DNA of 64,000 bases, taken from the NCBI RefSeq assembly GCF_900178005.1, contig NZ_FXBS01000006.1:1302001-1366000 (forward strand), in the 5' to 3' direction. This DNA comes from Tuberibacillus sp. Marseille-P3662 (GTDB lineage: Bacteria > Bacillota > Bacilli > Bacillales > Sporolactobacillaceae). Positions within the stretch are counted from its first letter, which is position 1, and the number at the start of each line of letters is the position of its first letter. Positions 47,082-54,757 of this stretch are shown piece after piece. The notes under the pieces were generated by a model that was given only the letters and a program-made list of their open reading frames with translations, ran no database searches and was not told the origin of the DNA. The position numbers and the translations under genes are program-made.

Positions 47082-47176
47082 AAAAGACACCACCCTTTTT
47101 TCATGCTTACCTACTAACATGGTAAGCGCAAAGTAGATGGTATGTGCGCCCAAATTATGGGCGACCTGCTGACTAG

Positions 47177-48367
47177 CTAAATTTTATTAAAAAACTTAAA
47201 GGCGGCATGGGTAAATATATCAACCCCTTTTCGGAGCGCATCTTCGTCAATGGTAAAACGTTCATGATGATGCGGGTATGTAATCCCCTTTTCCTGATTG
47301 CCTGCACCAATAAAAAAGAAGGCCCCAGGCTTCGCATGTTGATATCCAGAAAAATCTTCACCAGCCATAACTGGGTCACTATATTCGATAACTTCTGTTC
47401 CGTACACATCCGTGACCGTTTCCTCTACGAGTCTTGTGACTTGTTTTTCATTAATGACGGGGCGATAACCCGGAATATATTCGAATTCATAACTTGCGCC
47501 ATGAGCATCCGTGATGCCTCTGACTACCCGTTCCATCAATCCTGGGATATCAGCACGTAATTCAGGATTGAAGCTTCTAACCGTACCTGTCATGGAAACC
47601 GCACCAGGGATGACATTATGTGCCGTCCCCCCATTGAATTGAGTAACCGATAACACGAGTGGCTCAATCGGATTATTATAGCGGGCTACAACATGTTGCA
47701 GGTTTGTGACAACTTGAGAACCGATTGCGATACTGTCAACAGTACTATGAGGCATGGCGGCATGCCCACCCTTGCCATTAATCGTAATATGAAACATGTC
47801 AGGTGAAGCCATCATGGGACCATAGATGATCCCAACTTTACCTGATTCAATTGGGGTCCATAGATGCGCGCCAATGATCCAATTGACATCGTCAACAACA
47901 CCTGTTTGGACCAATTCTTCCGCACCGCCTGGTTGCAGTTCCTCAGCGTGCTGAAATATGAACCTGATTTCCCCTTCTATCGATGCCTGGCATGTCGATA
48001 AAATTTTCGCTGTCCCAAGCAGCATCGCCGTATGACCATCATGACCGCAGGCATGCATCACGCCGGGATGCTTAGAGGTGAACTCGAAATCATTTTGTTC
48101 TTCAATAGGTAAGGCATCCATATCCGCTCGCATTCCTAAGACTGGGCCGGATGAATCCCCTATGAGCCGCCCAATCACACTTGTTTCTGTCGGCCGGGTA
48201 ATTTCGATATTTCCAAATGACGATAGTTGATCCGCTACAAACTGAGCCGTTTCATATTCATGATAAGAAATTTCAGGATATTGATGTAAATAACGACGCC
48301 ATTCGATCACTTCTGGAATGATATCGCTCACTTGATCTTTTAGATATTCTTTTAAATCAACCGTCAT
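47177..48367 (-). CDS. M20D-family amidohydrolase (amino-acylase/hippurate hydrolase type)
   Basis: A 396-residue cytoplasmic metal-dependent hydrolase that would remove an acyl group from an N-acyl amino acid or related compound. Catalytic and metal residues are present: RADMDALPI, HACGHDGHT (Cys107, His109, His112), HAEE (Glu142/143), and GAHLW (His168), then the dimerisation domain GKGGHAAMPH and the C-terminal MAGEDFSGY. The substrate is unknown. It is not at this place in B. subtilis; it follows a BCCT transporter with a terminator between them. A short upstream frame (48371-48421) ends just before its ATG. Confidence 0.9.
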   Translation of the reverse strand: MTVDLKEYLKDQVSDIIPEVIEWRRYLHQYPEISYHEYETAQFVADQLSSFGNIEITRPTETSVIGRLIGDSSGPVLGMRADMDALPIEEQNDFEFTSKHPGVMHACGHDGHTAMLLGTAKILSTCQASIEGEIRFIFQHAEELQPGGAEELVQTGVVDDVNWIIGAHLWTPIESGKVGIIYGPMMASPDMFHITINGKGGHAAMPHSTVDSIAIGSQVVTNLQHVVARYNNPIEPLVLSVTQFNGGTAHNVIPGAVSMTGTVRSFNPELRADIPGLMERVVRGITDAHGASYEFEYIPGYRPVINEKQVTRLVEETVTDVYGTEVIEYSDPVMAGEDFSGYQHAKPGAFFFIGAGNQEKGITYPHHHERFTIDEDALRKGVDIFTHAAFKFFNKI

Positions 48368-48370
48368 CGG

Positions 48371-48421
48371 TTAGCTCCCCCTAAGGTAAATGACAAAATA
48401 TTCATTAATAAAAGCGTACAC
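48371..48421 (-). CDS. possible 16-residue leader peptide before the amidohydrolase
   Basis: A GTG at 48421 follows AGGAGG by 4 bases and opens a 16-codon frame (VYAFINEYFVIYLRGS) that stops at 48371, three bases before the amidohydrolase ATG. The gene's own ribosome-binding site (AGGGGGAG) lies inside the frame, so translation of the leader could influence the gene. Whether it is translated is unknown. Confidence 0.3.
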   Translation of the reverse strand: MYAFINEYFVIYLRGS

Positions 48422-48443
48422 GAAACCTCCTGTATAATCAATT

Positions 48444-48470
48444 AAAAAACCCTCTTCAAATGAAGAGGGT
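48444..48470 (-). terminator. terminator downstream of the BCCT transporter gene
   Basis: ACCCTCTTCA and TGAAGAGGGT form a 10-bp stem with a 2-base loop (probably opening to a larger loop), followed by TTTTT on the minus strand, immediately after the transporter stop. Confidence 0.92.
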
Positions 48471-48478
48471 GATGATGT

Positions 48479-50098
48479 CTAATCATGATGATCGTCTGAA
48501 TGTTTCCGTCTGCGTTTTAACCTATCCACGATTTTTCGATAATTAATATGGATGACTTTTGGTCGATAAGAATCTTGTGCTTTAATGTCACCTGTTGAGG
48601 CTTTCATAAATGACCACCCTAACAGGATTAATATGATTAGAAGTGGGAATCCTCCCACAATGCTAGCTGTCTGCAGAATAGACAAGCCACCAAGGTACAT
48701 TAATGTCAAGGGTAAGAGCGATAAAGCAAATGCCCAGAATAAGCGATTCCATCGGATTGGATCATCGTCAACTTCCTTCTGAACAACGGAAGCGAGAATA
48801 TATGAGCTTGAATCAAACGTTGTCGCCAAGAAAATGATGGCTAATATAGTAAAAATGGATACCATTAAAAAGTTAAGGGGTAATTGCTCAATCACACTAA
48901 TAATGGCCGCCGGTGCTCCCTGTTGATTAACAACACCGATCACATCATGCACCCCGGTTAACTGCATATACAACCCGTAATTTCCGATGATACCAAAGAA
49001 AAGCAAACTTCCAATCGATCCATAAATAATGGTACCAAGAACCATTTGCCGTATCGTTCGCCCCCTGGAAATCTTCGCGACAAATAAACCGACAAATGGG
49101 GCATAGACTAACCACCAAGCCCAATAAAAGACCGTCCAACTCTCAGGAAAACCTGTGCGTTCAAACGGTCCTAAATTATTAAAGGGTTCCGTCCATGTAC
49201 TCATATGAAAAAAGTTATCTAAAATTAAGCCAATGCTATTCGTAGTTGTCTCAGTAATGAACTGTGTTGGTCCAAATATAAACACGAATGCCAATAAAAA
49301 TATAGCCAGCCAAAGGTTCACGTCGCTGAGATATTTAATCCCTTTGCGCAAACCTGTATAGGAACTTACTGCAAAAATGGTTGTACATATTACTAAGACA
49401 ACCGTTTTTAATATCATATTGATACTTATGCCCGTTAAGGAATGAATGCCTTGAGCAATCATCGGTGTCCCCAAGGCAAGGGTCGTTCCCGCACCTCCTA
49501 ATAGACCGAACATAAATAGAACATCAATGATCGTTCCGACAAACGTATCTGCCAACCGGCCAATTAACGGGCGACAGGCTTCACTGACTTTCAACACGGG
49601 TTTCTTACGAACATAATAGAAGTACGCCATCGGTAGTGATGGTAATGTATAGATAGCCCAAGCAATAGGACCCCAATGGAAAATACCATAGGTGGAGGCC
49701 CATGAGATCGCTTCCTCAGTCCCTGATTTAAGACCAAAAGGTGGTCCTTGATAATAAAAAGCCCATTCGATCGTCCCCCAGTATAAAATACTTGAACCAA
49801 TCCCGGCACAGAATAACATTGCTGCCCATGAAAATGTGTTAAATTCTGGTTTTTCACCTTCATCCCCTAGTTTTACCCGGCCATTTTCACTGAACGCGAC
49901 ATATAGGAGAAAGAAGAAAACCCCTAAACCCACTAGTAAGTAAACAGCTCCAAAATTCCGAGAAATGAAGTCATTCGCCGCTAAGACAAAAGTTTCACCT
50001 TGTTCCGGAAAAATGATAAGCGGTATAGTCACCAACAAAAGCAATATCAGTGCTCCGATGAATGTTGGCCAGTCAATCAAACGTTTCGAATCCCCCAT
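48479..50098 (-). CDS. BCCT-family transporter (betaine/carnitine/choline type)
   Basis: A 539-residue sodium- or proton-coupled transporter with twelve predicted membrane helices. The family core around residues 310-360 reads FYWAWWLVYAPFVGLFVAKISRGRTIRQM, which carries the tryptophan box for quaternary ammonium substrates. The C-terminal tail is basic and histidine-rich (RRRKHSDDHHD), as in osmosensing members. It resembles OpuD/BetL/BetP-type carriers, so compatible-solute uptake is the first guess. It is not part of the B. subtilis ylb order and probably is an insertion. AGGAAGGTG precedes the ATG. Confidence 0.92.
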   Translation of the reverse strand: MGDSKRLIDWPTFIGALILLLLVTIPLIIFPEQGETFVLAANDFISRNFGAVYLLVGLGVFFFLLYVAFSENGRVKLGDEGEKPEFNTFSWAAMLFCAGIGSSILYWGTIEWAFYYQGPPFGLKSGTEEAISWASTYGIFHWGPIAWAIYTLPSLPMAYFYYVRKKPVLKVSEACRPLIGRLADTFVGTIIDVLFMFGLLGGAGTTLALGTPMIAQGIHSLTGISINMILKTVVLVICTTIFAVSSYTGLRKGIKYLSDVNLWLAIFLLAFVFIFGPTQFITETTTNSIGLILDNFFHMSTWTEPFNNLGPFERTGFPESWTVFYWAWWLVYAPFVGLFVAKISRGRTIRQMVLGTIIYGSIGSLLFFGIIGNYGLYMQLTGVHDVIGVVNQQGAPAAIISVIEQLPLNFLMVSIFTILAIIFLATTFDSSSYILASVVQKEVDDDPIRWNRLFWAFALSLLPLTLMYLGGLSILQTASIVGGFPLLIILILLGWSFMKASTGDIKAQDSYRPKVIHINYRKIVDRLKRRRKHSDDHHD

Positions 50099-50164
50099 AT
50101 TATCACCTTCCTGATTTGAAACTCTTTTCTTATCTTGTACATCGTTTCAGTTAATATTCTTCAT

Positions 50165-50193
50165 AAAAAAAACCACGCCATTTGCAGCGTGAT
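50165..50193 (-). terminator. terminator downstream of ylbC
   Basis: ATCACGC and GCGTGGT pair over 7 positions on the minus strand with an 8-base loop, followed by seven T residues. It lies between ylbC and the transporter gene. Confidence 0.85.
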
Positions 50194-50220
50194 TTAAAAT
50201 GCTTATCTTTTTTTATAATG

Positions 50221-51264
50221 TCATTTTCGCGGTGTAAGAAAATCTTGCGTGTAAAAATTATGATAGACACCAACGCCAAGTTCGGTAAAGTCATCCTTCA
50301 AAATATTTTTCCTGTGATCCTCACTATTCATCCATCCGTGAACAACAGCCGCAGCATCAATGTAATGCGCAGCAATATTTTCTCCAGCGATTTTGTAGGG
50401 AACTTTTTGGGTTTTTAAACGGTCACCCAAATGACCTTGCCATTTGGAATCATGGGAAAAGTAGTTTTTCTGCTCCATTTCTACGCTGTGTAAATAAGCC
50501 GCTTGAGCAGCTTTTTTGTTCCGATTCAGTTTATCCAAATCAAATCGCTGGCGAAGAATATTAGTAATATCAACAACTTGCCGGGCCCGAGCTTGATTAA
50601 CAGCCTTCCATTGTTTTTGTGGAAGTTTTGGCGGTTGCTCCAATTGTCCCTTGTACACCAAAGTATAAGGCCGCTGACTCATCAGAACACTCGTTGACAA
50701 AAACCGGACACCTAATAATCGTTCATCAGAATGATTGAAATATAATTGCACCCAATGATCATTAAATTTGATAAGCGGCCGTAACATCAAATCCTCTTCT
50801 TTAAATTCGAATTCGTATTCCTCACCTTTATAATTTAGTGACAAAGAATCGGAAAATGAAACATATTTAAGAATTTCGGATGATGGGGCACCAATTTCAA
50901 AGGGTTTGGTATTGACCTTCTGTCCTAAAGCAAAAACCGTCACAACTTGACCATCATTCATACCAATCTGCATGTATTTTTCGCTGCCCCTACCATATAT
51001 CCACCATTGATAACCATATCTGCTAGGGTCTTTCCTATCCGGCTGACCATATTTTTTGACGACCTTTTTTTCTGAGGCGCCCATTAAATTACCGACACTG
51101 TCTTTACTAACGGTTAAAGATTTCTTGGATGGACCGGAATCATTAATTTGAGGTGATGATGGCGCTTGATTATCTTCCTCCGAAATATCAAAAAGAAAGA
51201 TTCCTATGAAAACCACTAGTGCTATAACAAAAATCAATACATTCGTTAGTCTCAGCCGTATCAC
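50221..51264 (-). CDS. ylbC: CAP/SCP-domain membrane-anchored protein YlbC
   Basis: An approximately 347-residue protein with one N-terminal membrane helix (LIFVIALVVFIGIFLF), a CAP-associated N-terminal domain (about residues 60-200; SVGNLMGASEKKVVKKYGQPD...) and a C-terminal CAP domain with VHGWMNSEDHRKNILKDDFTELGVGV. The CAP histidines and glutamate (HSVEM, GENIAAH, NILKDDFTELG) are present. The frame extends to 51339, but that part overlaps the upstream gene's terminator. The GTG at 51264 is chosen, although its spacing to AAAGGA is short, so the start is uncertain. Confidence 0.85.
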   Translation of the reverse strand: MIRLRLTNVLIFVIALVVFIGIFLFDISEEDNQAPSSPQINDSGPSKKSLTVSKDSVGNLMGASEKKVVKKYGQPDRKDPSRYGYQWWIYGRGSEKYMQIGMNDGQVVTVFALGQKVNTKPFEIGAPSSEILKYVSFSDSLSLNYKGEEYEFEFKEEDLMLRPLIKFNDHWVQLYFNHSDERLLGVRFLSTSVLMSQRPYTLVYKGQLEQPPKLPQKQWKAVNQARARQVVDITNILRQRFDLDKLNRNKKAAQAAYLHSVEMEQKNYFSHDSKWQGHLGDRLKTQKVPYKIAGENIAAHYIDAAAVVHGWMNSEDHRKNILKDDFTELGVGVYHNFYTQDFLTPRK

Positions 51265-51309
51265 ATCCTTTCCGTCAGTTCCTATTATTATTATATCAAC
51301 GTTTCGGGC

Positions 51310-51332
51310 AAAAAAGACACCCAAAGGGTGCC
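51310..51332 (-). terminator. terminator downstream of the LysM-CAP gene
   Basis: GGCACCC, TTT loop, GGGTGTC and six T residues on the minus strand form a compact intrinsic terminator. It shows that ylbC must start further downstream than its open frame suggests. Confidence 0.9.
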
Positions 51333-51370
51333 TTTTCACATTTTTTTAACGTTATATAAGATTTGAAGAC

Positions 51371-52003
51371 TTATTTTGTAATAAACATTTGTGACCAATA
51401 GTGACCATAAGAACCACCTTTAGCATAACCAACACCAATTTGTGTATATTTGCTGCTTAAAATGTTTTTACGGTGACCCTTACTTTTCATCCAGGCATCA
51501 ACAACGGCTTGCGGAGTCGATTGACCGGCTGCAATATTTTCACCTGCTGCTGTAAAGCTGATATTGAAGTCACGCATCATTTGGAACGGCGAACCATAAG
51601 TCGGCGACTTATGTTCAAAATAGTTGTTGTCCCTCATATCACGGGCTTTATAACGAGCGACCCGGGATACTTGCCAGTTGGCCTTCAGTGGCTCTAATCC
51701 TTGCTTTTGTCGCTCTTGATTAGTGAGTTCAATGACACGCTTCTCGAATTTTTTAATAGAAGGAATTTTAGGTATGTTGACTTGATTTCCCGGATAGATC
51801 AAATCAGGGTTAGCAATCTCTGGGTTAGCATTAATCAATTCTTTTAAACCTACATGATAACGTTGAGAAATTTTCCATAACGTATCTCCTCGTTGAATAG
51901 TGTAAGTTTGTTGAGACTCGGCACTAGCCTTTTGTAAAGAGAAGCCAGTTAATAAACTAACCATTAGAGCGACGACAAATGTTAGGCTTAATATTTTTTT
52001 CAT
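51371..52003 (-). CDS. secreted LysM and CAP-domain protein (YkwD-like)
   Basis: A 210-residue secreted protein. The Sec signal peptide (MKKILSLTFVVALMVSLLTGF..ASAES, cleavage near residue 28) is followed by a LysM domain (about 34-78, YTIQRGDTLWKISQRYHV...LIYPGNQVNIP) that would bind peptidoglycan or spore cortex, and a CAP domain (about 88-208) with NYFEHKSPTYG, AAGENIAAGQ and GHRKNILSSKYTQIGVG. It resembles B. subtilis YkwD and, in the LysM part, SafA. AAGGAGG precedes the ATG. It is adjacent to ylbC, which also has a CAP domain. Confidence 0.9.
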   Translation of the reverse strand: MKKILSLTFVVALMVSLLTGFSLQKASAESQQTYTIQRGDTLWKISQRYHVGLKELINANPEIANPDLIYPGNQVNIPKIPSIKKFEKRVIELTNQERQKQGLEPLKANWQVSRVARYKARDMRDNNYFEHKSPTYGSPFQMMRDFNISFTAAGENIAAGQSTPQAVVDAWMKSKGHRKNILSSKYTQIGVGYAKGGSYGHYWSQMFITK

Positions 52004-52105
52004 AGAGAAACCTCCTTTTTACTAACTTCTAGTCTGACCCATTTTCTGCAAAACATTCTTCTAGAGCAGTAAAAAAATTGATATATAAAGGACAAAGGTC
52101 CCACA

Positions 52106-52134
52106 TTGCAATTCCGCGTCGTTCGTAATATGAT
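52106..52134 (+). promoter_or_regulatory. sigma-A promoter of the YugN-like gene
   Basis: TTGCAA (52106-52111), 17 bases, TATGAT (52129-52134) on the plus strand, about 40 bases before the ATG. Confidence 0.65.
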
Positions 52135-52173
52135 AAATAGGACAGAATGTTTGACTGTAAGGAGGCATAACTG

Positions 52174-52545
52174 ATGAAATTTCATGATACTGGCATAGAA
52201 AATACTGTGCTGCCTTTCCCAGCTTTGGAACATATCATGGAGCAAGCCAACATCACACGCGGCGGTCAATGGGATTGGGAACGGGCTACATACGATTTCA
52301 AATTTGAGAACCATCATGACGGTAGTATTTATTACCTTAGAATCCCTGCCCTTGCCGTCGAGGGTGAATTCGAAAAACCTAGCGCTGTGGCTAAGTTAGG
52401 GATCCCTTATGTCGGTCACCACTATTACCCACATGGTGTTGAATATGATGAAGATTTCCCTGAACATGTGGTTACAACCTGCCAAGAAAGGCTCGCACAT
52501 GTAAAAGCATTGATTGATGATTATCAAACGCACGCTGAAGAATAA
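52174..52545 (+). CDS. ylbA: YugN-like family protein (YlbA position)
   Basis: A 123-residue soluble protein with MKFHDTGIENTVLPFPALEHIMEQANITRGGQWDWERATYDFKFE, typical of the YugN-like family, followed by YYLRIPALAVEGEFE and a His/Tyr-rich GHHYYPHGVEYDEDFPEHVV segment. Its function is unknown. AAGGAGG lies 8 bases before the ATG. The location between the ylbC and cta regions matches ylbA of B. subtilis; the symbol rests on position and family. Confidence 0.8.
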   Translation: MKFHDTGIENTVLPFPALEHIMEQANITRGGQWDWERATYDFKFENHHDGSIYYLRIPALAVEGEFEKPSAVAKLGIPYVGHHYYPHGVEYDEDFPEHVVTTCQERLAHVKALIDDYQTHAEE

Positions 52546-52580
52546 TGAAAAGGGCTGCCCACAACCGGACAGCCCTTCTT
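52546..52580. terminator. bidirectional terminator between the YugN-like and GNAT genes
   Basis: AAAGGGCTG and CAGCCCTT form the stem (with extra inner G-C pairs) between two convergent genes; the minus-strand side ends in TTTTCATT and the plus side in CTTCTATTC. Confidence 0.8.
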
Positions 52581-53084
52581 CTATTCTAAAATTTTCCCCA
52601 TATAGAATTCATCAACATATTCATCATTCATTAAAATCGCTTTCTTTCGCATGCCCTCAATTTTATAACCCATCTTATCATATAGTCCGAGAGCACGCCG
52701 ATTATGCCCCATAACGGTCAATTCAAGCCGGGTTATCCCTCTGTCTTGGGCCCACTCTTCCCCAGCTTCCAGCAGTTTCGAACCAATCCCTTGCCCGGAA
52801 TGCGCTTGTAAAACCCCAACAACAATTGAAGCGCGGTGTCTGATCCTATTCAATTGATTACCCATAACCACCGCAAAACCAATAAGTTGACCCTCGCTAT
52901 CCTCAGCCGTTAATGCCGTTGTATGTTCTTGATTCATTAAGTTTTCAATTTTCTTTTGTTGGTCTTGAACCGTCATTTGCCGTTCTTCCGGCTCATATAG
53001 CATGAATGTTGTTTCTTGATCTAATGCTAACTCTAATTTTAAAAAGCGATCAGCATCATCAACTGTCATTTCACGAATAACCAC
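52581..53084 (-). CDS. GNAT-family N-acetyltransferase
   Basis: A 167-residue acetyltransferase starting VIREMTVDDADRFLKLELALDQE, with the acetyl-CoA-binding VVGVLQAHSGQGIGSKLLEAGEEWAQDRG segment and the C-terminal LGLYDKMGYKIEGMRKKAILMNDEYVDEFYMGKIL typical of RimI/YkkB-like enzymes. The acceptor is unknown. The frame is open to 53108, but the GTG at 53084 follows GGAGGTG by 5 bases and gives the family start. It lies between a YugN-like gene and the cta block. Confidence 0.88.
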   Translation of the reverse strand: MVIREMTVDDADRFLKLELALDQETTFMLYEPEERQMTVQDQQKKIENLMNQEHTTALTAEDSEGQLIGFAVVMGNQLNRIRHRASIVVGVLQAHSGQGIGSKLLEAGEEWAQDRGITRLELTVMGHNRRALGLYDKMGYKIEGMRKKAILMNDEYVDEFYMGKILE

Positions 53085-53178
53085 TAGAGCACCTCCAACA
53101 CCGATCAATATAAAGCATTTCTATTATCTTCTTTAACCATCTATATTCAATATCAAGGGTTTAATTCCCTTTTATAAA

Positions 53179-53206
53179 ATAAAAAACGCCCGGGAGAAAC
53201 CCGGGG
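53179..53206 (-). terminator. terminator downstream of the DUF420 gene
   Basis: CCCGGG, 5-base loop, CCCGGG, then CG and six T residues on the minus strand, directly after the stop codon of the DUF420 gene. Confidence 0.85.
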
Positions 53207-53207
53207 T

Positions 53208-53669
53208 TTACAAGCCAAATATTGCTTTAATTAAACCGCTATCCGCCTCATTTGGCCAGATAATAAATAACATAAGATAAACAATTGGCCCAGAAATCGC
53301 TGTTATGAACCAAATAATAGCCGTATACGGACCAACTTTACGATGGGCTACGAATTTCTGCTTATAACCGAGATATAGACTAATAAGACCAAAAATCGCT
53401 CCTAGCGTTGCAAACACAATATGAATGATTAAAAAGATGTGATAAGATAATGCCAAAGATTCAGGGCCATTAAACGGCACATTACCTATAAACGTCGTCC
53501 GGCTCATATAAATCACAAAGAAAGCTAAAGCAAAAATTGACGCAGTGACCATTAACTTCTGATGCTTAGTTTCATCACCTTGCCTGATAGCACGCCAACC
53601 AAGTGCTATTAAGATGCCACATATAACAATAAACGTTGTCGATATCGTTGCTAATATAAAGCTAAGCAT
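53208..53669 (-). CDS. DUF420/CtaM-like membrane protein (cytochrome oxidase maturation)
   Basis: A 153-residue protein with four membrane segments, beginning MLSFILATISTTFIVICGILIALGWRAIRQGDETKHQKLMVTAS and containing SYHIFLIIHIVFATLGAIFGLISLYLGYKQKFVAHRKVGPYTAIIWFITAISG. It matches the DUF420 family (YozB; CtaM in Staphylococcus, needed for heme-copper oxidase maturation). The histidines in HKQ/SYHIF/IHIV/AHRK fit heme or copper handling. It follows ctaF, where B. subtilis has ctaG. The ATG at 53669 follows GAGGA by 9 bases; a TTG at 53675 is the alternative. Confidence 0.88.
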   Translation of the reverse strand: MLSFILATISTTFIVICGILIALGWRAIRQGDETKHQKLMVTASIFALAFFVIYMSRTTFIGNVPFNGPESLALSYHIFLIIHIVFATLGAIFGLISLYLGYKQKFVAHRKVGPYTAIIWFITAISGPIVYLMLFIIWPNEADSGLIKAIFGL

Positions 53670-53757
53670 GATCAAACATCCTCACTATGTATGAATTACA
53701 TTTAGAATAACAACAATGCACCCTGCTGACCATCCAAAAAAATTTCGATTTATTGAC

Positions 53758-53784
53758 AAAACCCCCAACTAAGCTGTTGGGGGT
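53758..53784 (-). terminator. terminator downstream of ctaF
   Basis: ACCCCCAAC and GTTGGGGGT form a 9-bp stem with a 6-base loop, followed by TTTTG on the minus strand. It ends the ctaB-F transcript before the DUF420 gene. Confidence 0.85.
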
Positions 53785-53791
53785 TCATCAA

Positions 53792-54124
53792 TTAAATCCA
53801 AGAAATGGCACTTAATGATAAAACGGTAATAAACGCTACGCCTACACCCGAATAAATCATAAACGCCGGATAACCGTGGTCTTCATCCTTCATGTGCATG
53901 AAATAATACAATTGGAACATGAACTGAATGACTGCCAAAACAACAATAAGGAACATGATGATCGCTGCATTCTTAATTACTTCTTGCTCATATAAGTATA
54001 CGGCCGTAAAGGAAATAATCGTCAGCGCCAACATCATGGCAAAAGATACGAGATAATACCGCATCTCACGTTTTTGTTTTTGCTTCTCCATATACGCTAC
54101 TGTATTCAAATCTTTTGTTGTCAT
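53792..54124 (-). CDS. ctaF: cytochrome c oxidase subunit IV (caa3 type)
   Basis: A 110-residue small oxidase subunit with three membrane helices (YYLVSFAMMLALTIISFTAVYLY; IIMFLIVVLAVIQFMFQLYYF; FMIYSGVGVAFITVLSLSAISWI) and the family segment FMFQLYYFMHMKDEDHG. It stabilises the oxidase core. It lies 4 bases downstream of ctaE and is followed by a terminator. Confidence 0.93.
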   Translation of the reverse strand: MTTKDLNTVAYMEKQKQKREMRYYLVSFAMMLALTIISFTAVYLYEQEVIKNAAIIMFLIVVLAVIQFMFQLYYFMHMKDEDHGYPAFMIYSGVGVAFITVLSLSAISWI

Positions 54125-54127
54125 AGG

Positions 54128-54757
54128 TTACCCTCCTAAAATACCGAAAAGATAAACGACTGTGAATATGAACAACCAGACAACATCAATAAAGTGCCAA
54201 TATAAGGCGGAAATATAATACTTTGGCGCCGTAACAGACGTCAATCCCTTCTTATAGGATTGGATGATGAGTGTCGTAATCCACAATACCCCAAAAGTAA
54301 CGTGGGCGCCGTGGGTGCCGACTAAAGTGAAAAAGGCGGATGAGAAGGCGCTAGTTGTATAACCAAGACCCTCATGAACATAGTTCTGAAATTCGTAAAT
54401 TTCCAAGCCAAGGAACGCAAGACCAAGCAGAACAGTAATCCAAAGCCACAATTGCACCTTACGTATATTATTTTCTCTAATCCCAACAACAGCAAAAACA
54501 CTGGTCAAACTACTAACCAACAATATAATAGTTGCGGCAAACGTCATCCAGATATCGAACAATTCTGGTGCGCCAGGGCCTTGAGCTACTTGATTGTTCA
54601 GCGTTAAGTATGTTCCAAACAGCGTACCAAATAAGACGGTTTCACCACCGAGAAAAAACCAAAAGCCAAGAAACTTATTTTTCCCTTCTAATGTCGCTTT
54701 TTCGGGATGAGCTGGCAGCGTTTGTTCAGCGTGATCCATTTGACTCATATTACTCAT
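54128..54757 (-). CDS. ctaE: cytochrome c oxidase subunit III
   Basis: The 209-residue protein has five membrane helices, FLGFWFFLGGETVLFGTLFGTYL at the first, AFFTLVGTHGAHVTFGVLWI with the conserved THGAHV, and YWHFIDVVWLFIFTVVYL at the end; these are subunit III signatures. It lies 3 bases before ctaF, and its start overlaps ctaD by 8 bases. It is part of the caa3 oxidase. Confidence 0.96.
   Translation of the reverse strand: MSNMSQMDHAEQTLPAHPEKATLEGKNKFLGFWFFLGGETVLFGTLFGTYLTLNNQVAQGPGAPELFDIWMTFAATIILLVSSLTSVFAVVGIRENNIRKVQLWLWITVLLGLAFLGLEIYEFQNYVHEGLGYTTSAFSSAFFTLVGTHGAHVTFGVLWITTLIIQSYKKGLTSVTAPKYYISALYWHFIDVVWLFIFTVVYLFGILGG

Noticed and set aside
47085-47175. Hairpins GCTTACC/GGTAAGC and CGCCC/GGGCG between the amidohydrolase and ylbD
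   Set aside because: Neither is followed by a T-run on the minus strand, so they are not called terminators.
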